From the NCBI RefSeq assembly GCF_030272615.1, contig NC_081414.1, forward strand, positions 313,385,664 to 313,449,663: a DNA stretch of 64,000 nt, given 5' to 3'. The translations under genes were made by a program, and so were the position numbers. This document shows, piece after piece, positions 1 through 9,934 of this stretch; position 1 is the stretch's first letter, and every line of letters begins with the position of its first letter. Below the pieces are notes generated by a model that worked only from the letters and a program-made list of their open reading frames with translations, was not told the DNA's origin and made no database searches. The stretch is from Cryptomeria japonica (Eukaryota; Streptophyta; Pinopsida; Cupressales; Cupressaceae).

Positions 1-6
1 ATAAAT

Positions 7-191
7 CACCATCCATCACATAGCTAATAAACAATCCACATTCTATAAATAAACACAAAGTTCAAAAAATGTCACATGTATCATCATAAACATGTAATCC
101 ATCACTTATGTATTTTAAATCAACATCCATCACATAGCTAATAAATAGTCCAAATTCCATAAATAAACACAAAGTTTAAAAAATGTCACAT
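7..191. repeat. Two direct repeats, 71 bp each
   Basis: Bases 7-77 recur at 121-191 with a constant offset of 114 and few substitutions (shared blocks include catccatcacatagctaata and aaaaaatgtcacat). They lie just beyond the 3' end of the minus-strand CACTA transposase remnant. Subterminal repeats are typical of CACTA elements, so these may belong to its 3' subterminal region. That link is inferred from position. No CACTA terminus was found inside the window. Confidence 0.75.
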
Positions 192-404
192 AAATAGTCA
201 CTCTCCCTATCTCCATCTCTTCGGGGTGGCATAGTTCTACTATTAGGACCTGCTAGAGGTGGAACATGAAATAAAAACATTAAAAGGTGCATTATGAATT
301 AATTATGTAATGGCATTAGAATTACAAAACATAATGAATTAATTATGTAACCATATAAGTGAAATAAATTTCTATCAAGAAATCAATATTAAATAGATAA
401 TATA

Positions 405-473
405 CTAATCGCATTCCTCATAAATTTCATTCATGTCATTGATCTTCTTCTTCATCCAACTCATCATCATGAC

Positions 474-570
<97 letters not shown>

Positions 571-1250
571 TTTGTCATCGTCATCACCATCATCACCATC
601 ACAATCACCATCACCATCACCATCACCATCACCATCACCATCACCATCATCATCATCATCAGCAGCAGCAGAGCAACAACAACAACATCTTCTTCTTCTT
701 CATCATCATCGAGTAACTGTCGATCGTGATCATCATCTACATCATCTTCTACTTCTTCGGTATCTTCTTCTTCCATCACATTATACTTTATCGGCCTTCC
801 TCTCGGATCATGTCTAACAACAAATGACCAACCTGGTTTATGTGGAACCTCTAAGTAAAACACTTGCTCACATTGGCTTGGAAGAACATAGGGCTCATCC
901 CCAACTGGTTCAAACGACCTTGGATTAACCATTGTAAAACCATTATCATGTTCAATAACAATTCTATCGGGATCATTTCTATTCAGTCGTAGCCTATACC
1001 ATTTGAGGATGAACAAAAATAATTTGAAGGAATTAAAGTCACACTCAAGTATATCATCCAAAATGCCATAGTATCGATTTTGAGACTCTTGAGGATTTAT
1101 GTTGTTTCTCGATGAAATATTTGTCACCTTAAAGACTGTAGTTATCCCAGAATCACAAGTTTTCTTCGTGTCATCCAACTTTTTGATGCAAAATTTATGA
1201 CCATTGCAGCACATAGCGTTGTGGTGTTTGACTTGCAATATGTCAAACAT
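405..1250 (-). pseudogene. DUF4216 domain with expanded acidic tail
   Basis: This is the C-terminal part of the CACTA transposase. DUF4216 features are visible: RYYGILDDILECDF, an FKLFLFILKWYRLR block, VNPRSF, and EPYVLPSQCEQVFYLEVP followed by GWSFVVRHDPRGRP. After the domain the protein becomes an acidic tail (MEEEDTEEVEDDVDDDHD), then a long homopolymer-like stretch coded by the trinucleotide tract at about 460-715. Inside that tract the frame slips, and the same repeat reads as Val, Leu and Met runs. The last residues (INDMNEIYEECD) end at a stop at 405. Confidence 0.8.
460..715. repeat. ATC/ACC/AGC trinucleotide microsatellite
   Basis: A nearly uninterrupted (ATC)n run of about 100 bp starts near 474. 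It is followed by mixed ATC/ACC units to about 661, then AGC, AAC and TTC units. On the minus strand this is GAT/GAG-type coding DNA continuing the acidic tail of the CACTA DUF4216 fragment. The expansion therefore probably began from Asp/Glu codons. Open frames on either strand through it (poly-Ile, poly-Ser, poly-Met) are by-products. Confidence 0.95.
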
Positions 1251-1304
1251 GTAAAAATTATTGCATCATGAATTGATAAACATATGGGTGATTAATAAAT
1301 TTAT

Positions 1305-1500
1305 ACGTACCTGTTTATCTCTTAAACCATATGCTAAATCAATTTCCCTTTGCGTAACATTGGAATCTCCATTACGATGAGCTTCTTTAACCAATGAAGC
1401 CACACCTTCACATGTTAATGTGCGACCAGAATGTTGACAACGTTCAATCTATACCGTCATCCAATCAAGATTGTTTGCAATATACAAATGTAGTGCATCC
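1305..1500 (-). pseudogene. Linker of CACTA transposase between DUF4218 and DUF4216
   Basis: The minus-strand translation gives a short conserved-looking segment (CQHSGRTLTCEGVASLVKEA, then RNGDSNVTQREIDLAYGLRD) with one stop upstream. It lies where CACTA transposases have the stretch between DUF4218 and DUF4216. I recognise it mainly by position. Confidence 0.45.
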
Positions 1501-1574
1501 CACTCTCGACCAACTATACAAAAAAAAATAGACGTCTTACAACCAATTTATTTTGAAGATTAAGAATTAATTAA

Positions 1575-2180
1575 CTACAATAACATCTTATAATTACCTC
1601 TCACTTTCCTCAATCTACCTTTCCCCGTCAAGTACTCCCCTTCGAATTTGTTAATGGGGTTGGGATCCCAAATGTGATCCACGTGGATCTTTGTTGCAAA
1701 CTTAGGAAGATATTCATAAATGTACACCATAGTCTGGTATACCATATATCCCTCCACCATAGAACCCTCAGGATGTGCTCTTTGTTGAACCAAAGCCTTC
1801 AAAAATTTCAAGTGCCTCTCAACCATCCACATTGACCTAGTGTGTACAGGTCCACACAATTCAATCTCCTCAACTTGGTGTATGAGGTAGTGTTCTTGTG
1901 CATTGAAAAAAGTTGAAGGTAGACACTTTTGCATTTCACACATTAGATGAGGATTTTTTCTTTTCCATTATTTTATATCTTCTTTATGGATTTCTTTACA
2001 TGACAACCACCTACAAGATATTCAAGACGCAAAAATATATATTACATAACAAGTAAAAAAATTTGCAAATATAATATCTATACAATGAATTGAACAAATA
2101 TCACTACTTACCTCATGTATTTTCCAAGATCATATATGACTTGCTTGACATTATTGTCGAAGTGGTCTGGGAGAGATAGA
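1575..2180 (-). pseudogene. DUF4218 domain of CACTA transposase
   Basis: The well-kept part (1943-1575) reads MCEMQKCLPSTFFNAQEHYL and continues into a VEEIELCGPVHTRSMWMVER segment and a HPEGSMVEGYMVYQ segment. These are the hallmark blocks of DUF4218, the domain that follows TNP2. The upstream bases to about 2180 hold the weaker N-terminal half (PLSLPDHFDNNVKQVIYDLG), with an interrupting stop. DUF4218 has no proven biochemical role; it marks plant CACTA transposases. Confidence 0.8.
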
Positions 2181-2396
2181 GGTAGAACATACTGCAACAA
2201 TTATAAAATTATCTTTTCTTTTTTTTCTAACATAATACAATTAAAACTACATGCGTAGTATATAAATATATAGTAAATACACAAGAACGTGAATTACCTT
2301 AATGAAGGTATGCCAATCATGCGTTTTCATCCCTGGCCCAAATTCACTTTTCTTTGATATGAGATTGTTTATGTTCGCAGCAAATCCCGAGGGAAA

Positions 2397-3960
2397 TCAA
2401 ACTTCTCGTATGACTTCTTTTATATCATTGCTTTGTTGGTCTGGTAATAACCAAGGAAGGTCACTTATATTAATCTGGTCTCCATGGCTATTTGATTGAA
2501 TGACATTTTTAATTGCATGATTGGATTCCTGAATGTCAGTACATATTTTGACAATTTTTTCTTTGTCACGCCTTCCATCCAATATTTTCCATAATGTCTC
2601 TGTTATATTCTTTCCAATATGCATAGTATCAAAAAAATGCACGATTTGTAACTGCTCATAGTAGGTCAACCTACTAAATTGTCGGGGATAAGTTTTTAGT
2701 CCCTTAGGAAGATGGTCATTAATGCCTTGATGACCTTCACGATCATCAATCACATCATCAGTAAACTAAACACAATAGAAAAGATGTTTTATGACATAAA
2801 CCATTAGATGGAATGGCATTACCTTGACGATTAATTCTATTATATTCCAACTTCCACAGGTGAGGTGTCATTCTTAGTGGCTTTGATGTATTCTCTTCTT
2901 TCCCATTGAAAAGATGTTTTTCAGTATTTCGATACTTATGATTTTTGTGGAGAAAGTGCCTATACTCATCAAACACCTACTTTCCTAAACTTTTTGAATG
3001 ATGAGATTTCATCTTTGGACCACAAACTGGACATGCAAATTTTCCCTTTGTTTGAAGACCTACAAGATAATGTATAATTGGATTAAATATGTTAATTTTT
3101 TTAATTATAATTATCATGCGAAACTTGAACACTATAACATACCACAAAAATGTGTTAGCCCTGAGAAATCATGTATTTTCCATACAAGAATCACATGGAA
3201 TTGAAAGTGTTTTTGTCTTATTGGTCTAGAGACGTCATACATAGTGACACCATTCCATAACTCCAACAACTCATCGATAAGAGGTTCAATATATACATTC
3301 ATATCTTTAACTTGATACTTACCTAATCGAATGAACAAAAACATTACATAAATATTGTGACCATTTTACTGCAATATTTATAATTAAATGTAGATGACTA
3401 TTAAATGATAAAATACTTAGAACAATCATTGCCAACATTATGTGCTCCCTCTTTATTGACTTTCATCGAGGAATGTTATTGTTGATAACAAAAAACAAGC
3501 CACACTGAGTAAACAGATCTCAGCCCTCCAAATGGATTGACACTGTCCGCTACTAATGAAAGCCTGAGATTACGAGGTTCTTATTTAAAGTGTGGCCACT
3601 TTTCCTATATGTCCATAAATGTTGAGCCATTTGCAGGCATTCGAATAATGTCATCTTGACTTCTATTGTGTGCATGGTAATCCATAAATTGTGCCAAGCT
3701 AGTGCACTTGAATAATCGTTGCATACGTGGAATAATGGGAATATAACGAAGAACCTTGCGAGGCACCTTTTTTATTATTTGATCTGTTCGATATCTACTG
3801 ATATGAAATTCAAGACATTCAGTTCAAAATTCATGTTGTTTGTGATATATAATATGATCATTGGGACAAGCATCTATTGTTTGATACTCCATTCCAATAT
3901 ATTTCATAATGGCAGATAATTCTCGGTATGAGAGAGGTAGAATATTTGATGGTGGTAACA
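2397..3960 (-). pseudogene. TNP2 (Transposase_21) core, broken
   Basis: This would be the catalytic part of the CACTA transposase. Family-like pieces in order on the minus strand are: a 3960-3640 segment ending near MDYHAHNRSQDDIIRMPANG; 3610-3510, with NLRLSLVADSVNPFG, close to the family's LRLxLxxDGxNPF motif; 3344-3132, with YIEPLIDELLELWNGV then VWKIHDFSG; 2976-2758, with a KNHKYRN and FNGKEE motif; and 2753-2397, with FFDTMHIGKNITETLW. Frames change between pieces and stops lie within them, so it cannot encode an active enzyme. Some gaps may be introns. Confidence 0.85.
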
Positions 3961-4033
3961 AAAACTCACCTATCAATCTACAACAAAAAAATATAATTTG
4001 TTAATATAAAGAATATTAATGATACATGATTCA

Positions 4034-4414
4034 TCATTTATTAACTATAATGACATATATGACATACCTTAACATACGTGAGATTGTTATGTTGGATAAA
4101 CCATTCATAACCTTCAAGTTCACCAACAACAATACAGCGGAGAGAAGAGTTGGTTGGGAGCCTTCATAAAGGGCCTCATATGCCTTCTCAAGTAGAGGTA
4201 AATCATGAACAACATCAAGGTCATCTTCATCATCATGATCAGTTGTGCCAATACTAAATGTGTCATGGATCAATTTATTTGTAGCATCATCTTCAATTGT
4301 GTTTTGTGGCTCATGATTGTCATCTTCCATGGGATCATTATCTTCAGCTTCGATATTCATAGTTCCATGTTCCTCCACTTCAAAAACCATATTCTTCAGG
4401 TTGTGTTGATCCAT
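4034..4414 (-). pseudogene. TNP2 transposase, N-terminal portion
   Basis: The fragment begins with an acidic stretch of about 65 residues rich in Asp and Glu. It then runs into a segment of the form LYEGSQPTLLSAVLLLVNLKV, which matches the family's usual YEG-cluster region ahead of the TNP2 catalytic core. The 3' end passes into a poorly preserved stretch. It sits directly between the N-terminal zinc domain and the TNP2 core, as expected. The acidic linker is typical of these proteins. Confidence 0.75.
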
Positions 4415-4536
4415 ATCATGTGCTCTGGGGTGCTCGACCTATATAAAAATGATCAACATAAATAAATTATGATCATGATCTCATCATCAAGTGATTTCTT
4501 ATGTATATAAATTGTTAAAATGATATAATGAAAAAC

Positions 4537-4746
4537 TTACCAATGGATGATAATCATGTCCCTCTTCAATGTGACCACATGTAGCCTACAATGTTTCTTA
4601 GTTGTTTTGATTAGAAGTCTTCTAGTCTTTAACCCCTTACAAATTTTGCAGGGACAATAACATTTTCCATCACCTTTTCTTTTCAAGTTAGACCACAATC
4701 TAGCAATTGTCTCCTTATTTTTTTGTTCATTGATATTGTCTGACAT
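4537..4746 (-). pseudogene. CACTA transposase-associated N-terminal domain, fragment
   Basis: This is the N-terminal zinc-binding-like domain that precedes TNP2 in plant CACTA transposases. The reading frame starts at an ATG at 4746. It shows a Cys-x-Cys-x2-Cys cluster (YCPCKICKG) followed by a His-rich stretch (KKHCRLH). Just after the last His the frame shifts by one base: the family-like continuation GHIEEGHDYHPL is found in the next frame. The domain is therefore recognisable but inactivated. The rest of the transposase follows downstream on the same strand. Confidence 0.7.
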
Positions 4747-4749
4747 GGT

Positions 4750-5423
4750 CTTTCTTCACATGCAAAAAAATTGGGCTATAGAACTAGTTATATATAAGTA
4801 ATACCAAATTAAATTACTTGAACATAGAAATAATGCAAATTGAACCAAAACCATTTAACTCTTCTTTTTCATCTCAAAACATATCTAATGGCTTTGTGGT
4901 GATTTAGAGTAGATGATATGCTAATGGCTTTGTGGTATGCAATTCTTGTATCATATATTAAGTTGACTAATGTCTAATTGGGGTAATCCATGAGTGTCTA
5001 ATGTGAATTCATTATCAATGTTGTGAAGTCATCGAGAGTATGGTGATAGTCATCCTTATAGGATCCTCTCAATATTGTCCAAATCAGTGACAAGTAAGAT
5101 GAAATTCTCAGTCACACCTTGGGTGCAAGTGAATGATATTACATATACTTTTGGGATGAACACCATTGAGAGTCATAGACCCAAGTTAGTCTAAAAGGAA
5201 AGTAACTATCCATTCCCATGATCATGCATACTTACATGACTAATGTTGCCCTTGTGTATCCTAAACATTGGAGAGACCTTATTTGACTTGCCTAATCAAT
5301 GTGGTTGTTGTCCTAATATGAAATACTAAGTTCTACCCTTGCCTTTGCTTCAAACTTCTCACATCATGTTTCTTCAACAAAACACACTATTCCCAATCTT
5401 CCTCAATACCCTCAATGGAGGGG
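4750..5423. other. Non-coding stretch, no recognised feature
   Basis: AT-rich sequence with stops in all frames. The only pattern noted is a 16-bp direct repeat, ctaatggctttgtggt, at 4885 and 4921. The 5' end of the CACTA element probably lies here but no terminus was recognised. Confidence 0.5.
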
Positions 5424-5762
5424 AATGTATAATGGTTTCAACATACAAAGTCAATGATCATACACTCCATTCTTCTAGACACCCTTGGATACATTACTTG
5501 GCTTTTAGGCTTGGGAAAACTAATATGAATTGAGCCAAAACCATGAGGATAGGGTCAAGTATCATGGAAACTGATCATAATACGTGAAGGCAGGGTTCAC
5601 ACCTAAGTGTTGGATCTCAACAATGCCACACTTCCAAAATCGTCAGTCTCAAGACTTATCCTATTGGGTCAACACTCATTGATGGCCACAAGGCCAAATC
5701 AATGTATCTAGGCTTCAAACTCCTTACTCTAGGCTTGGAGGACACTACACAAGGTCTATGAA
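5424..5762 (+). repeat. Direct repeat copy A (339 bp)
   Basis: This stretch recurs at 6215-6553 with an exact offset of 791 throughout, so the copies differ by substitutions and essentially no indels. It opens with atgtataatggtttcaacat directly after a purine tract (ggaggggaa). Short open frames in both copies are shared only because of the repeat. It may be an LTR remnant or a segmental duplication. Confidence 0.85.
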
Positions 5763-6214
5763 CACTCACTTGGTATTACAATAGAAAGAACCTTCCTATA
5801 GAACTTTGTTTGCAACACACACATCATTGGTAATCATTGTTATGATGGATGGTCTATTAGGTCAGTAAATAAAATGTTTATTCTTTTTCTACCCTTTGAA
5901 ACTACAACAAGTTATTTGACTTGGCAGGGTCCCCACAAACCACTTCAACACCAAACATTAGGCAATTCATCCTTTTGCCTTCCCAATGCATTTTTTTTGT
6001 CTTTCACTGGTTTTCTCAGTCTTATACATAGGGATATCAGACCTTTCATGGCATCATCACATGTGCAAACTTCCCCATATGTCCTTGTAAGTCGAAGATA
6101 TTAAATACATTTCACCTAACACTATTTGGTACAGATTCTTGTGTCCTATCCATATAGGATGTTTGCACATCACACTATCATCCTTGACTCATGTGTATGA
6201 TGCAGAGGTAGGGG
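5763..6214. other. Spacer between the two 339-bp direct repeats
   Basis: The 452-bp spacer has no convincing coding potential. It begins with cactcacttggtattacaat, which only weakly resembles a tRNA-Met primer-binding site (TGGTATCAGAGC). It ends in a purine-rich tract (agaggtagggg) directly before copy B. These are the positions expected for a short LTR element (TRIM), but the match is weak. Confidence 0.4.
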
Positions 6215-6553
6215 CATGTATAATGGTTTCAACATACAAAGTCAACAATCATACATTCCATTCTTCTAGACACCCTTGGATACATTACTTGGCTTCTAGG
6301 CTTGGGAAAACTAATATGAATTGAGCCAACACCATGAGGATAGGGTCAAGTATCATGGCAACTGATCATAATTTGTGAAGACACGGTTCACACCTAAGTG
6401 TTGGCTCTCAACAATGCCACACTTCGAGAATTGTCATTCTCAAGACTTCTCCTATTGGGTCAACACTCATTGATGGCCACAAGGACAAATCAATGTATCT
6501 AGGCTTCAAACTCCTTACTCTAGGCTTGGAGGACCCTACACAAGGTCTATGAA
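6215..6553 (+). repeat. Direct repeat copy B (339 bp)
   Basis: Partner of 5424-5762, same orientation. Both copies end at ggtctatgaa, where similarity stops abruptly. Several differences are C-to-T or G-to-A changes. Confidence 0.85.
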
Positions 6554-6559
6554 TTTTAC

Positions 6560-7165
6560 CATTATAATTATTTTTTAATGGATGAGGTTTTATATTATCA
6601 TTTCCAAAATAGTGTTATGCATATTCATAAAAAGAAAGGTAAGCGGAAAGAGTCACATCCCAAAGTCCAAAAAAACAATAGCTCAAAACAAAAAACAATT
6701 ATAACAAGACAAATAAGAGGAGGAGGTTAGCCCTTGTCATTTGTTTTGCTCTTTATCTACAATTTCTTGTTTTGCATATGTCACTTGAAACTACACTTCT
6801 ATGACCCTATTGCAGACAATAGGAATAATTTTGTAAAATTAGTAGTAGCACTATCTTTTCACCCAACTATAGTGAAAGTCCCAAATCATCTTTGGTGGTT
6901 CCTTAGTGAGAATACAAATGTGTCTCATGTAGCATAGGAGCTCATTTTCTATGTGAAAATCAAGAACCTACCACCTAACTATGAATTTTTGGTATATGTC
7001 AAATAATTCAAGATCTCTAATGTTAAGTTAAGGTTATTCTAATGTTTCATGCTTGCAAGAACCAAGTGTTGTTATCAAAGTTGCAGATGAAAGATAAGTC
7101 AAGCAATCAACAACCTTATCAATACTCTCGTTCTTGTGTCAAATGTTCAATTGAAAAAAAATGTT
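6560..7165. other. Non-coding stretch, no recognised feature
   Basis: AT-rich with short frames only. No domain, RNA gene or clear repeat was recognised. Confidence 0.5.
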
Positions 7166-7169
7166 GTAT

Positions 7170-7583
7170 GTACGTGGAGCACCTTTGATGATGGTAATTT
7201 TAAAACTCACCTCAAGTCTACATGAACTACAGAGGTTTGTAATAAGTATGCATGACTATCTCCTTACCCAAAATGTAATCCTTCCATTGCATGCAAACCT
7301 AAATGATAGCATATATATCTTTGTTATATTTTAGGTATTTACCCACTATGTTATAAAACATCTTGTTATGGTAAATAAAAAAAGTCTCAGGTGACACTAT
7401 GTTAGAAATGGCTCACCATTGTAGGTACATGGAGCACCTTTGATGGTCATTTTGCAACTCACCTTGAGTCTACATGAGTTGCAAAAGCTTGTGATAAGTA
7501 TGGATGATTGTCTCCTTCCAATATGTAGTCCTTTCATTGTATGCAGACCTAAACAATAGCATAAATCTTTGTTATATTTTAGG
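7170..7583 (+). repeat. Imperfect direct repeats, about 160 bp
   Basis: Bases 7170-7335 and 7425-7583 are diverged copies. Both begin gtac(g/a)tggagcacctttgatg, contain a matching tctacatga block, and end with ttgttatattttagg. They differ by point changes and a few small indels. The 89-bp spacer is unique. Function unknown; a small local duplication is the simplest reading. Confidence 0.8.
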
Positions 7584-7589
7584 GCCTTT

Positions 7590-8341
7590 CTTACCTTTGG
7601 GGTTGAGTTTATCTTCAACCAATATTTTGACATTTAAAGATGTCATTTTCATCTAGATGTATTGATGACGGATGCTAGACATTACAATTTGTAAAGAACC
7701 AATGCTTCTTAGAGTTCTTGATGCCAATTTTTGAACACAATGTGGGTTAAGTATTGGTGTAGTCAAATGCAAATTTTCTCTCACAGTTGCCACAAAATTT
7801 ACTTCTCTTCATTTGTATCTTTTGGAAAAATATTCCTTGATGACCTCCATGAAACCACCCAAACTGAAATTCACCTCCATCACTAAATCAAGTGGAGCTC
7901 CTTCAACTCCTCCTTGGCTAGCAAGCTAGCAATCCAACATTGTTGAATTGGAATTCTAATTTAAGTAGGGTAGACATAATTCTCTCTAATCTAAGAAATT
8001 ACAAAGAAATACATCTCCAATTTAGAAATATAATCATCAACAACATCTACATCAATTTTCCCATCAAACTTAGGGATGTCACAACTTACCTAGGCTCTAA
8101 AGGGAGTCGAATTGCCAAATGACCTTTCCAATGGGGCCCACTACTTATTTTGGTTACTTCGAAGCATCAGCATAAATCGGTTCATAATCCTTGATCTTTA
8201 TTTTCCTCAATCCACCTAGATCAACAACTTGAAGAAATTCGAGGAGTTAGTAGCTAGTTCTTCAATATCATTGAATCTTGTCTTTAATTCAAATATCCAA
8301 TATCTAACTACATTTGATGGTACATTAATATAACCCAGGTA
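7590..8341. other. Non-coding stretch, no recognised feature
   Basis: Sequence left of the solo LTR. No coding, RNA or repeat feature was recognised. Confidence 0.5.
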
Positions 8342-8346
8342 TTTTT

Positions 8347-9929
8347 TGTTGGAAATATGCCTCGATTTTTCCTAACTAGTGTTCAAGTTGATTGAGGTAA
8401 CTTACCTCGATGGAATAGCTTGCGGCAAGGTATTGGGTTGTGCTTTCCCGATGGACTCTTCCTATCAAAGTAACCTTGGCCAATGAACTCGACTTCTCAG
8501 AATGGTTGTCATTTGCTACACCAAAGTCTCGATGTGTTAGTTGTCTTCCAGTTGGAATGCTTCGCATATCAGAATAGTTGTTTATAAGTCATCTCGATGA
8601 CCCGACGAAGTCAACTTCGGTCATCGGGGTAACTTCGGCTATCAGGAGGACGGAATGGGAGTTATGTCGATAACCGATGGATCCACCTTGGGTCATCAGA
8701 GTGTTATCGGCTATCAAAGAAGCCATGTTGAAGTTCGGTCGATGCCCGATGGTTCCGGTCTCAAGCGGTTGATATGCCATTGGATATCGAGAGTGAAGTT
8801 TTATGGTTGTGTCGATGCCTGATGGATCTGCCTTTGGTGTTATCGGGCCACATTCAGTGTCATCGACGATCGGGAGTTGATGTTCTTCCTTATGCTGATG
8901 GCTGATGGCTGATGGATCCACCTTTGGTGTCATCGGGGATCGGGAGTTTGAGTTTCTTCTTATGTCGAAGCCCCATGGTTCCATCTTGGATCATTGGTGT
9001 ATCTCTGCTTATCGGAGTAACAATTTTGATGTTATGTTGAAACCCGATGAGGTTGCCTTCGACGATCGATTTGATCGGGGAGACAATTGGAAGGTTTTGT
9101 CAATGTCCCGATGGGATCATCTCTAGGTCATCGGGAGATCGAAGTAACTCATTTGGAGTCTTTTCGATGGGCGATGGGGAAATATCCGACTGCGGATGGC
9201 CGCCCGGACCGAAGTCCAAAAGACAAGTAGGCGGACACTCAGAATGTTTCTGTCGGGGTACTTGAACATGAACTGACCCGACTTCTAAATGAATGTGGGA
9301 TAATTGGTTTCCACGAGTTCATAAACCGACTGGCAGTCGCTCGACGGTTACACTTTGAAGTCGTTATTCTAACTGACAAGAATGTAATGATCTGATTCGA
9401 TAGATGGCATGTTTGCAGTCAGAAGATCAGAGTGATCATTGTTGTATTCTGTGGGGAGTTATTGTATAATTCAGAGTGTGGTAGCAGAGCAGAAGTTGAA
9501 TGACGGTTGAGCAGAGCAGAGTGAAGTGATAAGTCTGTGTTGATCAGAGCAAAACAGAGTGACTATGAAGGGATGCAGAGAGGCTATGTTGTTGTAGTCT
9601 TGCATGTTTGTAGTCTTGAATGTTCTGCATGATGTTATAGAAGAGTTCTGAACTGTGTAGACTGAGAATGAATACCTTCTCTGTTAAGACTGTATCTTTA
9701 TTGTAATCTTTTTACTATAAATAAAGTAGTCTTTCAATTGGGTGGTGGGTTTATTCCCGTAAGGGTTTTCCCACTTAAATCTTGGTGTTATTTCTTTGTG
9801 TGTTTGGATTTTTGAATCATCTATCTGTGTCATCTTAATGTGTTGTAAAATAATTTTAAAAGGCATTCTTGCTTGATCCCTTATTTAAATGACGATAGGA
9901 GAGCATTTCCGCGTCTAGCTTTCCTTACA
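8347..9929 (+). mobile_element. Solo Copia-type LTR, 1.58 kb
   Basis: It starts TGTTGGAAATATG and ends TTCCTTACA, the TG...CA form of an LTR. The same 5 bp, ttttt, lies on both sides (8342-8346 and 9930-9934), as expected of a target-site duplication, although such a simple sequence is weak proof alone. Near the 3' end are an AATAAA-type signal (about 9716-9724) and a block reading gggttttcccacttaaatct, typical of the R/U5 part of plant Copia LTRs. No internal region or second LTR adjoins it, so it is a solo LTR left by recombination. It contains the 72-bp minisatellite at 8594-9180. Confidence 0.75.
8594..9180 (+). repeat. Diverged 72-bp minisatellite inside LTR
   Basis: A core of the form tcgatgcccgatgg recurs at about 8594, 8667, 8739, 8812, 8902, 8965, 9037, 9100 and 9164. 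Spacings are 73, 72, 73, 90, 63, 72, 63 and 64 bp. Each unit continues with a tc(a)tcgg-containing half. Units are diverged but in register, and the block is clearly more GC- and CpG-rich than its surroundings. Open frames crossing it on both strands are a consequence of the repeat. Confidence 0.8.
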
Positions 9930-9934
9930 TTTTT

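Larger units (their letters stand above)
405..4746 (-). mobile_element. Decayed CACTA (En/Spm) DNA transposon
   Basis: Read on the minus strand, the fragments follow the order expected of a plant CACTA transposase gene: transposase-associated N-terminal domain (4746-4537), TNP2 N-terminal part (4414-4034), TNP2 core (about 3960-2397), DUF4218 (about 2180-1575) and DUF4216 (1250-405). The order is complete. The gene is broken by stops and frameshifts and may have contained introns, so no full protein remains. Neither the terminal CACTA motif nor a target-site duplication could be fixed; the 3' end may lie left of the window. Confidence 0.85.

Noticed and set aside
433-817. Plus-strand frames rich in Ile, Ser and Pro
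   Set aside because: They translate the ATC/ACC microsatellite, whose meaningful frame is the minus-strand acidic tail of the CACTA transposase.
8594-9180. CRISPR array
   Set aside because: The units are long and diverged, with no distinct repeat and spacer parts, in a eukaryotic LTR.
8594-9265. Coding genes over the GC-richer block on both strands
   Set aside because: The open frames follow the 72-bp repeat within an LTR; they overlap on opposite strands and show no domain.
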